This document shows, piece after piece, positions 13,157 to 20,884 of a stretch of DNA of 27,079 nucleotides. The notes beneath the pieces are model-generated. The model worked only from the letters and a program-made list of their open reading frames with translations. It was not told the origin of the DNA and ran no database searches. The position numbers and the translations under genes are program-made. Every line of letters starts with the position of its first letter. Within the stretch, counting starts at the first letter, position 1. The stretch lies in assembly GCA_035259345.1 (NCBI GenBank), contig DATFWK010000247.1, positions 1 through 27,079 of the forward strand, given 5' to 3'. Origin of the DNA: DATFWK01 sp035259345. GTDB taxonomy: Bacteria; Actinomycetota; Thermoleophilia; Miltoncostaeales; Miltoncostaeaceae.

Positions 13157-14481
13157 ACCCCCGGCGCCCCAGCATGCGGGAGGGGCCGCTCTCCGAGCTC
13201 TTCCGGCGGACCGACGAGGAGCGCCCGACCGAGCGCGACCTGCCCGCCTGGGGCCGCGAGGCGCCCAGCCCGACCCCGGAGCGCTCCGGCTACCTGGCGG
13301 TTATCCGGTGCGTCGGCGTCGGCGGCGCCGGCGTCAACGCGGTCAACCGCATGATCGAGGCCGGCATCCGCGGCGTCGAGTTCATCACGATCAACACGGA
13401 CCGCCAGTCGCTCGATCGCAGCGAGGCGGACGTGCGCCTCCCGGTCGGGCTGGAGCTCACGCGCGGCCGCGGCACCGGCGGCGACGCCGCGCTCGGCGAG
13501 CACGCGCTCCGCGAGAGCGAGGACCACATCCGCCGCGCCCTGCGCGGGTCGGACCTGGTCTTCATCGCCGCCGGCGAGGGCGGCGGCACCGGCAGCGGCG
13601 GCGCGCCGGTGGTCGCCAAGCTCGCCCGCGAGATGGGGGCGCTCACGATCGCGGTCGTCACGCGGCCCTTCGAGTTCGAGGGCGCGCGGCGCACCCACGT
13701 CGCCGACAGCGGCATTGACGCCCTGCGGGAGCAGGCGGACACGATCATCGTGATCCAGAACGACCGGCTGCTCGGGGTGCTCGACCGGCGCGTGAGCATG
13801 GTCGACGCCTTCAGCGTCTGCGACGACCTCCTGCGCCAGGGCGTCCAGGGGATCACGGACATGATCACGCTGCCCGGCCTCATCAACCTGGACTTCGCCG
13901 ACGTGCGGACCGTCATCCGGGGCGCGGGCACGGCGCTGCTCGGCATCGGCTACGCGAGTGGCGTCAACCGCGCGGAGGAGGCGGCCGCGTCGGCCATCGC
14001 TTCCCCGCTCCTCGAGACGCCCATCGACGGCGCCCGAGGCATCCTGCTGGGGATCACCGGCGGGCCGGACCTGTCGCTGCTCGAGATCAGCCGCGCCGCC
14101 GAGGTGGTCGCGGAGGCCGCGGACCCGGAGGCCAACATCATCTTCGGCGCGACCGTGGACCCGGACCTGGAGGGCCGCGTCTGGGTGACCGTCGTCGCCG
14201 CCGGGTTCACCGGGCGGCGGGCCGCGCCGCCACGGCCCATGCCCACGCCCGAGCGTGCCGCGGCCGCGCCGCCGCCGGCGCGACCGCCCGGCGGAGCCCT
14301 GCCGTACCCGGCCTCCGCCCCGGGGGACGGGCTCGCCGAGCCCCCCGAGCCGCCGGACCTCTCGGCGCTGCCGCCCGCGGAGCCCGGCGAGGACGCCGGC
14401 GCCACGCGCGCCATCCCGCTGCCGGAGCGGACGAACGGCCTGCTCAGGAGCCCCGAGCAGCAGCCGGAGGAGGGCGGGTAG
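13153..14481 (+). CDS. ftsZ: FtsZ-family tubulin-like GTPase, divergent
   Basis: A 442-residue protein. After about 48 extra N-terminal residues comes the FtsZ core: VIRCVGVGGAGVNAVNRMIE, FITINTD, the tubulin signature GGGTGSG (143-149; normally GGGTGTG), the T7 loop NLDFADV (245-251) with both catalytic aspartates, and PEANIIFGATVD. The normally invariant GAGANP after ELTRG is replaced by GRGTGGDA. The C-terminus is a long Pro/Ala/Glu linker ending RTNGLLRSPEQQPEEGG, without a clear DIPAFLR-type tail for FtsA or SepF. GTP-driven polymerisation is expected. It lies outside any cell-wall/division cluster and is coupled to ParA, so a second FtsZ is possible. The symbol names the family. Confidence 0.85.
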   Translation: MNPRRPSMREGPLSELFRRTDEERPTERDLPAWGREAPSPTPERSGYLAVIRCVGVGGAGVNAVNRMIEAGIRGVEFITINTDRQSLDRSEADVRLPVGLELTRGRGTGGDAALGEHALRESEDHIRRALRGSDLVFIAAGEGGGTGSGGAPVVAKLAREMGALTIAVVTRPFEFEGARRTHVADSGIDALREQADTIIVIQNDRLLGVLDRRVSMVDAFSVCDDLLRQGVQGITDMITLPGLINLDFADVRTVIRGAGTALLGIGYASGVNRAEEAAASAIASPLLETPIDGARGILLGITGGPDLSLLEISRAAEVVAEAADPEANIIFGATVDPDLEGRVWVTVVAAGFTGRRAAPPRPMPTPERAAAAPPPARPPGGALPYPASAPGDGLAEPPEPPDLSALPPAEPGEDAGATRAIPLPERTNGLLRSPEQQPEEGG

Positions 14482-14498
14482 GCGCGTCCCCCCGGCCC

Positions 14499-16022
14499 GT
14501 GGCCGTGGTGGCCGCGGGCCACCCGGAGACGGCGCGGGCGGGAGCCGAGGCGATCGCGCGCGGCGGCAACGCCGTCGACGGCGTTGTGGGCGCCGCTTAC
14601 GCAGCGGCGGTGGCCGAGGGCCTCCTGACCGGCCCGGCGGCGGGCGGGTTCCTGCTCGCGTGCGAGCCCGGCGGCCGTCCGACGCTGCTCGACTTCTTCG
14701 TCGCGGCGCCCGGGCTGGGCCCGCGCGGGCGGCCGCTCGATCCGGACCGGCTCGACTCGTTCGAGGTGCCGTTCGGCGACGCCGAGCAGGTTTTCCACAT
14801 CGGCCCGGCGTCGGTGGGCGTGCCCGGGATGGTGCCGGGCCTGGCCGAGGCGAGCGCCCGGCTCGGGCGGCTCGCCGCGGCCGACCTCGTGGCCCCGGCG
14901 GCGGCGCTGGCGCGGCGGGGCGTGACCGTGACGGCGGAGGTGGCCTACCTGCTCGAGATCCTCGAGGCCATGATCACCCGCCGGCCGGAGTGCGCCGCGA
15001 TCTGGGCGCCGGAGGGCCGCACCCCCCGCGTGGGCGAGCGGATCCTCCAGCCGGAGCTGGCCGAGAGCCTCGAGGAGATCGGGCGAAGCGGAGCGGCCGC
15101 GATACGCGACGGGCCCCTCGCCCGTGCGCTGGTCGCCTACCTCGAGCGCGAGGGCGGCCTGGTCACCAGCGAGGACCTCCTCGCCTACCGGGTCGAGGAG
15201 CGCGTCCCGCTGGAGGTGGGCCACGGCGAGGTGACCGTCGTCACGAACCCGCCGCCCTCGTCCGGCGGGGTCCTGATCGCGGTCGCGCTGCGCGAGCTCG
15301 CCGGCTGGGAGGGCGGTGACGTCGGCTTCTATCGCGCCGTGGGCCGGGCAGGGCGGGCGGCCAACGCCTACCGGACCGCGGCCTTCGCGGAGGGCATCCG
15401 CGACCCGGGCTACGCCGCCGCGCTCGTCGAGGGCCTGGTGTCGCGCCGGCCGACCGGCACCACCCACGTGAGCGCGGTGGACGCCGAGGGCGGCATGGCC
15501 AGCCTCTCGTCCTCGAACGGCTCGGGCTCGGGCGTGGTGGTCCCGGGCACGGGCCTCTTCCTCAACAACATGCTGGGCGAGCAGGACATCAACCCGGGCG
15601 GCTTCGGGCGGCTCGCGGCGGGCGTGCGCATGACCTCGATGATGGCCCCGACGCTCATCCTGCGCCGCGGCGAGCCGGTGCTGGCGCTGGGCTCGGCGGG
15701 CTCGAACCGCCTCCGCTCTGCGATCCTGCAGACAGTGGTCAGTATCGTGGACTGCGGGCTCGGCCTCGGGGCGGCGGTCGCCCGCCCCCGCGTCCACCCG
15801 GAGGGCGACGGCGTCGACGTCGAGCTGGGCGTGCCCGAGGAGGCGGTCGCCGCGCTCGAGGCCGATGCCCACCGCATCCGCCGCTGGGGGCGGATGAACC
15901 TGTTCTTCGGCGGCGTGTCGGTTGCCGGCCTCGGGCCGTCCGGGCTCGAGGGCGCCGGCGACCCGCGCCGCGGCGGGGCGGCGGCCGGGGTGCTCGCCGA
16001 CGGCCGCGTCGTCGACCTGTGA
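14499..16022 (+). CDS. Gamma-glutamyltransferase-family protein (Ntn hydrolase)
   Basis: A 507-residue protein. The N-terminal part has RGGNAVDGVVGAAYAAAVAE and the C-terminal half starts at the self-processing TGTTHVSAVD (319-328), where Thr321 should be the nucleophile exposed by autocleavage. VVPGTGLFLNNML and APTLILRRGEPVLALGSAGS are family features. Such enzymes remove or transfer gamma-glutamyl groups from glutathione and related peptides. The Arg of the DFRETAP segment that binds the glutamyl carboxylate in E. coli is absent (DFFVAAPG here), so the substrate may differ. There is no signal peptide, so it is probably cytoplasmic. It follows the FtsZ-like gene by 17 bases. GTG at 14499 or 14505 could start it; neither has a good ribosome site. 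Confidence 0.88.
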   Translation: MAVVAAGHPETARAGAEAIARGGNAVDGVVGAAYAAAVAEGLLTGPAAGGFLLACEPGGRPTLLDFFVAAPGLGPRGRPLDPDRLDSFEVPFGDAEQVFHIGPASVGVPGMVPGLAEASARLGRLAAADLVAPAAALARRGVTVTAEVAYLLEILEAMITRRPECAAIWAPEGRTPRVGERILQPELAESLEEIGRSGAAAIRDGPLARALVAYLEREGGLVTSEDLLAYRVEERVPLEVGHGEVTVVTNPPPSSGGVLIAVALRELAGWEGGDVGFYRAVGRAGRAANAYRTAAFAEGIRDPGYAAALVEGLVSRRPTGTTHVSAVDAEGGMASLSSSNGSGSGVVVPGTGLFLNNMLGEQDINPGGFGRLAAGVRMTSMMAPTLILRRGEPVLALGSAGSNRLRSAILQTVVSIVDCGLGLGAAVARPRVHPEGDGVDVELGVPEEAVAALEADAHRIRRWGRMNLFFGGVSVAGLGPSGLEGAGDPRRGGAAAGVLADGRVVDL

Positions 16023-16321
16023 CCGGAATGCGCGTCCAGGCCGGCGGCACCGAGTGGGTGCTCGAGCCGCAGCCGCTTCGCACCTCGCTCAGCGACGCGG
16101 CCCCGAAGCTCTGGGGCCTCCAGGTGCACGTGCTCCGCGACGGCGAGCTGGTGGGCGTGAAGACCTGCTTCGTCGGGCGCATCGGCGTCCACGCCCGCGA
16201 CCCCGGGGCGCCGGACGCCCCGCTCGAGCGCCTGCTGCCGGTGCTGCACGAGATCGCGCTCGGCAAGGTCCGGGAGCGCCTCGAGGCCGGCGACCCGGGC
16301 GACGAGATCCTGTTCGCCTGA
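16019..16321 (+). CDS. Small conserved-looking protein, function unknown
   Basis: A 100-residue soluble protein. It reads GGTEWVLEPQPLRTSLSDAA, then LWGLQVHVLRDGELVGVKTCFVGRIGVHA (in part), and ends with an amphipathic helix EIALGKVRERLEAGDPGDEILFA. No family was recognised. The alternating hydrophobic segments suggest a compact beta-rich fold. The GTG at 16019 overlaps the stop of the gamma-glutamyltransferase-like gene by four bases (GTGA); an ATG at 16028 is the alternative start. Coupling suggests a shared function with that enzyme, which is inference. Confidence 0.72.
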   Translation: MTGMRVQAGGTEWVLEPQPLRTSLSDAAPKLWGLQVHVLRDGELVGVKTCFVGRIGVHARDPGAPDAPLERLLPVLHEIALGKVRERLEAGDPGDEILFA

Positions 16322-16353
16322 CCACCGACCACGGCCCGGCGCCGGCCGGTCGA

Positions 16354-16359
16354 TAGGGT
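16354..16359 (+). promoter_or_regulatory. -10 box for the antiporter gene
   Basis: TAGGGT ends 11 bases before the ATG at 16371. With a usual 6-9 base discriminator the leader would be only 2-5 bases, and there is no ribosome binding site. Confidence 0.4.
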
Positions 16360-16370
16360 CCACGGCCGCC

Positions 16371-17585
16371 ATGCTGCATCTCTCCGACCTCGGCGTCCTG
16401 CTGGTCATCCTGCTGGCCGCCGCTCTCCTCGCCTCGCGCCTCGGCCTCTCGGCGATCCCGATCTACATCGGCGCCGGGATCCTCTTCGGCCCGAACGAGC
16501 CCCACCAGATCGTGCTGATCTCGGGCTCCGAGGCCATCGACCTGCTGGCGCACCTCGGGGTCGTGCTGCTCCTGTTCTTCCTCGGGCTCGAGTTCTCGTT
16601 CGAGCGCATCTCGCAGGCACGCCACCTGCTCGCCGTCGGCGGGGGCCTCGACCTCGCGCTGAACGGCGCCGTCGGCCTGGCGGTCGGCGTCGCGCTGGTG
16701 GGGTGGGGCGTCGAGGCCGTGCTCATTGCGGGCCTGCTCTACGTCTCGAGCAGCGGCATCATCACCCGCGCGCTCTCCGACCTCGGCCGTCTGGCGAACG
16801 ACGAGACGGACCTCGTGCTCGGCATGCTGGTGTTCGAGGACCTGGCGATCGCCGTGTTCCTCGGGGTCGTGGCCGCGCTCGTCGGGGGCACCGCGGTCAG
16901 CGCCGGCCAGATCGTGCTCACCGTGGCGGTGGTCCTCGTGTTCGTGGCGGCGTTCCTCTTCCTCTCCCGCCTGGCGCCGCGGGTGCTCGACCGGGTGACG
17001 CCGTCCCTCTCGCGCGAGCAGCTCCTGCTCGGCTCACTGGCGGTCGCGGTCGGCTCGGCCGGCCTGGCAGAGGCCGCGGGCCTGAGCGAGGCGATCGGCG
17101 CCCTCCTGGCCGGCGTGCTCCTGTCCGGGTCCGCCGTCCGAGACGAGATCGAGCGCCAGCTCCTGGGCCTGCGGGACTTCGCCGCCGCGATCTTCTTCTT
17201 CGCCTTCGGGCTCTCCGTGGACCTCGGCCAGGCGGACCGGGTCTGGTGGTGGCTGCTCGCGGCCGTCCCCGCGGCCATCGCCGCGAAGATCGTCGGGGGG
17301 TACCTCGCCGGGCGCCTGACGGGCTTCAGCCGCCGGCGCAGCCTCGACACGGGCGCCGCGCTGGTCGCGCGCGGGGAGTTCTCGATCATCCTCGCCCAGC
17401 TCGCCGTCGGCGGGGCGACGCTCGACGCCGCCTTCCGGGCGAAGATCGAGCCGTTCGCCGGGCTGATGGTCGTGGTCACCGCGGCGGTCGGGGTGCTATT
17501 GATGCGTGAGTCCCGCCGCGTCGGACGCGTGCTCTTCCCGCTCCGGCAGGCGCCCGGCCGCCCCGCGACCGAGGGGGAACAGTGA
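16371..17585 (+). CDS. khtU: KhtU-like monovalent cation:proton antiporter (CPA2)
   Basis: A 404-residue membrane protein with about 12 hydrophobic helices covering nearly its full length. Family features include GILFGPNEPHQI near the N-terminus, LLLFFLGLEFSF (about 63-74), the helix with LVFEDLAIAVFLG (154-166), and ARGEFSIILAQLAVGG near the C-terminus. It lacks the C-terminal NAD-binding domain of KefB/KefC, so it is the short form that works with a separate regulator. The next gene encodes a KhtT-like protein, so it should export K+ (or another monovalent cation) in exchange for protons, for alkali or osmotic homeostasis. The ATG at 16371 has a -10 11 bases upstream. Confidence 0.9.
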   Translation: MLHLSDLGVLLVILLAAALLASRLGLSAIPIYIGAGILFGPNEPHQIVLISGSEAIDLLAHLGVVLLLFFLGLEFSFERISQARHLLAVGGGLDLALNGAVGLAVGVALVGWGVEAVLIAGLLYVSSSGIITRALSDLGRLANDETDLVLGMLVFEDLAIAVFLGVVAALVGGTAVSAGQIVLTVAVVLVFVAAFLFLSRLAPRVLDRVTPSLSREQLLLGSLAVAVGSAGLAEAAGLSEAIGALLAGVLLSGSAVRDEIERQLLGLRDFAAAIFFFAFGLSVDLGQADRVWWWLLAAVPAAIAAKIVGGYLAGRLTGFSRRRSLDTGAALVARGEFSIILAQLAVGGATLDAAFRAKIEPFAGLMVVVTAAVGVLLMRESRRVGRVLFPLRQAPGRPATEGEQ

Positions 17586-18076
17586 TGGAAGTGAAGGAGA
17601 CCCGGCTGCCAGGGGTCGGCACGAAGTTCGCGATGCGGACCGCCCGCGGCGAGCGGGTCGTGGCGATCGTCCACATGGACGGCATGCGCGAGGTCTGCCA
17701 CACGGTCGGCGAGGACGACGCCCACACGATCACCCTGAACGACGAGGAGGCGCGCCAGCTGGGCGCGATCCTGGTCGGCGCGGTCTACCGGCCCCAGCTC
17801 GTCGAGGACCTCGAGCTCGCGGTGCGCGACCTGGTGCTCGAGTGGATCCCGATCCCGCCGGGCAGCCCGCTCGACGGCCTCACCGTCGCCACGTGCCGTA
17901 TCCGCTCGACCACCGGGGCGACGATCGTGGCGATCCTTCGCGACGAGCACTCGGTGGCCGTTCCGCACCCGGACGAGGTCCTGCGGGCCGGCGACACGGT
18001 GGTGCTCGTGGGGAAGCCCGAGACCATGGGCCAGGTCCGCCGGCTCATCGCCGAGGGGCCGCCGGTCGCGGCCTGA
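17585..18076 (+). CDS. khtT: KhtT-like regulatory subunit with RCK_C domain
   Basis: A 163-residue soluble protein. The N-terminal part MEVKETRLPGVGTKFAMRTA matches the KhtT N-domain, and the C-terminal part (SPLDGLTVATCRIRSTTGAT ... DEVLRAGDTVVLVGKPE) is an RCK_C (TrkA_C) domain. In Bacillus KhtT binds a nucleotide and gates the KhtU antiporter; c-di-AMP and pH are known regulators there. Here it follows its antiporter, with overlapping codons (GTGATGG). The ATG at 17585 was chosen because GAGGGGG (17571-17577) is 7 bases upstream; GTG at 17582 is the alternative. Regulator after antiporter is opposite to the Bacillus order. Confidence 0.9.
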   Translation: MEVKETRLPGVGTKFAMRTARGERVVAIVHMDGMREVCHTVGEDDAHTITLNDEEARQLGAILVGAVYRPQLVEDLELAVRDLVLEWIPIPPGSPLDGLTVATCRIRSTTGATIVAILRDEHSVAVPHPDEVLRAGDTVVLVGKPETMGQVRRLIAEGPPVAA

Positions 18077-18077
18077 C

Positions 18078-18944
18078 TTACGCGGCGGCCGGGATTCCCG
18101 CGCGCCGCCGGGCGAGCGGATGGGCGAGCAGGTGGACGCTCGCGAGGCCCTGCCAGGGGCCGTAGCGCTCGAGCAGGCGCGCGGTGTCCTCCGCCTCCGC
18201 CCGGCGGCCGAGGAGCTCCCGGCAGAGGCGGATCAGTCCGAGATCGCCGACCAGCCCGCGGTCGTGGCGGCCGAGCCCGTAGACGCAGATCACCCCGGCC
18301 GACCAGGGCCCAAGCATCCGCTCGCGCTCCACGCGGGCGGCGACGGTCGCGCTGGGCACCCGGTGCAGCCGCTCGAGGTCCAGCTCGCGCGTGATCCGCA
18401 CGAGCGCGGCCGCGCGGCGTGGCGCCAGGCCGGCGCCCGTCGCCTGTGCCGGCGACAGCGCGGCCAGGTCCGCGCCGGTCGGCGGGAGCAGGAGCTCGCC
18501 GTGCGGCCGGCAGACCCGCCGCATGATCCGCCGCTCGATCCCCCGCGCCTCGCGCCAGGTGACGAGCTGGCCGGCCAGGGCGGTGAGGAGGGCGTGGGCG
18601 ACCGTGCCGAGGCGAAGCGGCCGCAGGCCGGGCCGCGCGCCGACGACGTCCCGGAGCAACGGGTCGCGCCGGGCCACGTCGAGGAACGGGGCGTGGTCCG
18701 CGTCGAGGGCGAGCAGGAAGCGGAGCCGCTCGACGGCGACCTCCGGCTGGTCCGAGGCGACCCGGGCTCCGAGCGAGCCGTCGCGCCGCTGCCAGACCTG
18801 CGCGTGGGCCGGCACCCCGCCGGCCTCGTAGGCCAGCTCCAGCACGCCGCTCCGCATGCTGCGCGTGAGGTCGCCGTGGCCGGCCGAGTCGGCGAGCGAG
18901 AACGGCCCCTGCGGCCGGAACGTGGTCTCGACGGCGGCGCTCAC
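18078..18944 (-). CDS. AlkA-like DNA-3-methyladenine glycosylase (HhH-GPD)
   Basis: A 288-residue protein. The second half carries the HhH-GPD fold: the helix-hairpin-helix RMLGPWSAGVICVYGLG (209-225), followed by the catalytic-aspartate segment GDLGLIRL with Asp234. The N-terminal domain (residues 5-100) is of the beta-sheet type found in AlkA. No Cys cluster for an iron-sulfur centre is seen. Such enzymes excise alkylated purines in base excision repair. The GTG at 18942-18944 overlaps the Lin0512-gene stop (GTGA), so translation is coupled. Its stop sits one base from the khtT stop on the other strand. No Ada domain is fused. Confidence 0.85.
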   Translation of the reverse strand: MSAAVETTFRPQGPFSLADSAGHGDLTRSMRSGVLELAYEAGGVPAHAQVWQRRDGSLGARVASDQPEVAVERLRFLLALDADHAPFLDVARRDPLLRDVVGARPGLRPLRLGTVAHALLTALAGQLVTWREARGIERRIMRRVCRPHGELLLPPTGADLAALSPAQATGAGLAPRRAAALVRITRELDLERLHRVPSATVAARVERERMLGPWSAGVICVYGLGRHDRGLVGDLGLIRLCRELLGRRAEAEDTARLLERYGPWQGLASVHLLAHPLARRRAGIPAAA

Positions 18945-19300
18945 CAGCCGACCGAGATGACCGCGACCGCGCAGATCAGGTGGTCGTCGCCGTCACCGAA
19001 CAGGTTCCCGTTCGGCACGCGGGCGCCGCCCTCGACTGCGCGCACCGAGATGTCGCCGTAGGGCAGCTCGGCCGCGACGGCCGCCTCGTCCACCTCGTCC
19101 GCGCCGGGGACTGCGACCTGGACCTCGACGCGCATTGCCGCCAGGTCACCGCCGGGAAGGAGCGCCCGCATGCCCGGCAGCGAAGCGCGGCCGATCGCCT
19201 CGCGCACGGCCCGCCGGGCGGCCTTCGTGGGGTCCTCGCCGTGCAGGTCCACGCCGAGCCCCATCTCGATGAACGCCGGAAAGAGCGGTTCGGCGGGCAC
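18941..19300 (-). CDS. Lin0512-family protein, function unknown
   Basis: A 119-residue protein. The N-terminal FIEMGLGVDLHGEDPTKAAR and the later C-terminal LICAVAVISVGW fit the Lin0512 family of short conserved proteins, whose role is unknown. The His of DLHG and Asp/Glu residues around it could bind a metal or ligand, but that is inference. The length is normal for the family. It starts at GTG 19298-19300, with TAGAGT (minus strand 19312-19307) exactly six bases upstream. Its stop overlaps the start of the AlkA-like gene. Confidence 0.85.
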   Translation of the reverse strand: MPAEPLFPAFIEMGLGVDLHGEDPTKAARRAVREAIGRASLPGMRALLPGGDLAAMRVEVQVAVPGADEVDEAAVAAELPYGDISVRAVEGGARVPNGNLFGDGDDHLICAVAVISVGW

Positions 19301-19306
19301 CGGGCA

Positions 19307-19312
19307 ACTCTA
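19307..19312 (-). promoter_or_regulatory. -10 box for the Lin0512-family gene
   Basis: TAGAGT on the minus strand, followed by six bases (TGCCCG) and the GTG start. This gives the gene its own likely leaderless transcript in addition to readthrough from ygfZ. Confidence 0.45.
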
Positions 19313-19340
19313 CGAGCCGGGCCCGACGGCCGTGCCGGTC

Positions 19341-20210
19341 CTAGCCGAACGGCAGCTCGACGACGCGCGCCGGCGCGTCGACGCCGTCGACCGCCACCTC
19401 GGCGCCGGGGGGCACCTCGCGCCGCAGGGTCGCCAGCCCGATCGCGCCGTGGGCGGGGCTCACTGCCACGCTGGTGAGGCGCCCCGCGGCGCGCCCCTCG
19501 TGGTGGACCTCCGCGCCGGCCGCCGCCGGCGCGGGGAGGAAGAGGCCGCGCAGGCGCCGGTTCACACGGCCGCGGTGCTGGGCGCGCGCGACCGTCTCCT
19601 GGCCGAGGTAGCAGCCCTTCTCGAACGAGACCGCCACGTGCTCGAGCCCAGCCTCCTGCACCAACGTGGAGGTGCCCATGTCGACGCCGAAGCGCGGCAC
19701 GCCGGCCTCGACCCGGAGCGTCTCGAGCGCCTCCGCAGGCGCCGGGGCCAGGCCGGCCGCGGCCATGAGCTCCTCGGCGTCCGCCGCGACGAGGTCCACC
19801 GTGCCCGGCAGGCGTCCTGGCAGGACGAGGTCGGCCGCGCCCTCGGGGGCCTCCACGCCGGCGGCAGCGGTGACCAGCGCGAAGGGCTCCGGCCCGATGA
19901 CCTCCAGGTCCTCCGAGAAGTGGTACCGGTGGAGGAGCTCCGCCACGGCCTCGCCCTGGCCCGCCTCGACGACAAGCGTGAAGGCGTCCTCGCCGTCGCG
20001 GTGGACGCGCATGTCGCCCTGGATCCGCCCCCGGTTGTCGAGCACCAGGCTGTACGCGGTGGCGCCGGGCTCGAGCCCCGCGACGTCCGCGGTCAGGAGG
20101 CCCTGGAGGAAGCCGGCGGCGTCCGGGCCCTCGACCCACACCAGCGCGCACGCGCCCGCTGCGCCGCGGCCCGGGCCGAGCAGCGTCTCGGCGGCGCGGA
20201 CGGCGCTCAC
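19341..20210 (-). CDS. ygfZ: Folate-binding protein YgfZ
   Basis: A 289-residue protein related to the GcvT fold. The signature KGCYLGQE (198-205, with Cys200) is present, as are the N-terminal VEGPDAAGFLQGLLTADVAG region (given in part) and LVLDNRGRIQGDMRVHR. YgfZ uses folate to support repair or assembly of certain iron-sulfur enzymes such as MiaB. Length is close to that of other bacterial members. The GTG at 20208-20210 overlaps the stop of the Lon-N-domain gene by four bases. Near its 3' end lies an inverted repeat (19361-19368 with 19373-19380), which is within codons. Confidence 0.9.
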   Translation of the reverse strand: MSAVRAAETLLGPGRGAAGACALVWVEGPDAAGFLQGLLTADVAGLEPGATAYSLVLDNRGRIQGDMRVHRDGEDAFTLVVEAGQGEAVAELLHRYHFSEDLEVIGPEPFALVTAAAGVEAPEGAADLVLPGRLPGTVDLVAADAEELMAAAGLAPAPAEALETLRVEAGVPRFGVDMGTSTLVQEAGLEHVAVSFEKGCYLGQETVARAQHRGRVNRRLRGLFLPAPAAAGAEVHHEGRAAGRLTSVAVSPAHGAIGLATLRREVPPGAEVAVDGVDAPARVVELPFG

Positions 20211-20830
20211 GTCAGCGTCACCCGGCCGTTGCGCTGCGCGCGGTCGGCGGCGACCCGCGAGCGGTCGATGCCCTGGACCGCCTCGGTGAGGATGCCGTGG
20301 ACCAGCTGCAGCCGCTCGTCCTCGCGGCGGGTCTCGAGCAGCCGCTGCTTGACCGCCGCCTCGAGCTCGATGGCGCCGGCGACGGCGTAGGAGAGCGGCA
20401 CGCCCGGCGGGGCCTCCGGGTCCTTCGGCGCCCCGGTGACCTGCTCGGCCAGGCGCCGGTAGAGCCCCAGCGCGGCGTCGGCGAGCCCGTCGTCCACCGT
20501 CGCCTGCTCGTCCTCGAGCCGCCGGACGCGGGCCGAGCGGTACGGCCGCCCCTCGGTCTCGTCCACGATCTCGACCGGCGCCGCGCCGGACACCAGGACG
20601 TTCATGCGCCCGTCGGCGAAGCGGCGCACGAGCGTGTCGAAGCGGGCGGCGCAGCCGACCCCGGCCGTGCCCTCGTCCGTGCCGAGGACCAGCACGAACG
20701 GCCGCTCGGCGAGCACGCAGTCGGCGAACAGCGTCCGGTAGCGCGGCTCGAACAGGTGGAGCGGGATGCGCTCACCGGGCAGAAGGACCACGGGGAGCGG
20801 GAAGAGGCCGAGGTCCTCGAGGCCCGTCAC
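20207..20830 (-). CDS. Stand-alone Lon N-terminal (substrate-binding) domain protein
   Basis: A 207-residue protein. It starts LEDLGLFPLPVVLLPGERIP, continues with LHLFEPRYRTLFADC and VGCAARFDTLVRRFADGRMN, then a helical C-terminal part. This is the Lon substrate-binding domain without the AAA+ or protease domains. Such proteins are widespread; their role is not settled. No catalytic residue is expected. The GTG at 20828-20830 has TAAGCT (minus strand 20842-20837) exactly six bases upstream. It overlaps ygfZ, and divergent hisC starts 54 bases away. It heads the four-gene minus-strand group that runs to 18078. Confidence 0.9.
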   Translation of the reverse strand: MTGLEDLGLFPLPVVLLPGERIPLHLFEPRYRTLFADCVLAERPFVLVLGTDEGTAGVGCAARFDTLVRRFADGRMNVLVSGAAPVEIVDETEGRPYRSARVRRLEDEQATVDDGLADAALGLYRRLAEQVTGAPKDPEAPPGVPLSYAVAGAIELEAAVKQRLLETRREDERLQLVHGILTEAVQGIDRSRVAADRAQRNGRVTLT

Positions 20831-20836
20831 GGATCC

Positions 20837-20842
20837 AGCTTA
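20837..20842 (-). promoter_or_regulatory. -10 box for the Lon-N-domain gene
   Basis: TAAGCT on the minus strand, six bases (GGATCC) before the GTG start. It shares the 54-base intergenic region with the hisC -10 at 20871-20876, and the two face away from each other. Confidence 0.45.
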
Positions 20843-20870
20843 GTGCCCGAAGGCGCCGCGCCGCCGCTGT

Positions 20871-20876
20871 TAGCAT
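20871..20876 (+). promoter_or_regulatory. Extended -10 box for the aminotransferase gene
   Basis: TAGCAT preceded by TGT (TGnTAnnnT form), eight bases before the ATG at 20885. No ribosome binding site is seen, so transcription probably starts at or next to the ATG. Confidence 0.45.
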
Positions 20877-20884
20877 CGCCGCCC

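Noticed and set aside
19361..19380. Inverted repeat CGACGCGC / GCGCGTCG as a terminator
   Set aside because: It lies inside ygfZ codons (the APARV segment) with no T-tract, and such repeats arise readily from GC-rich codons.
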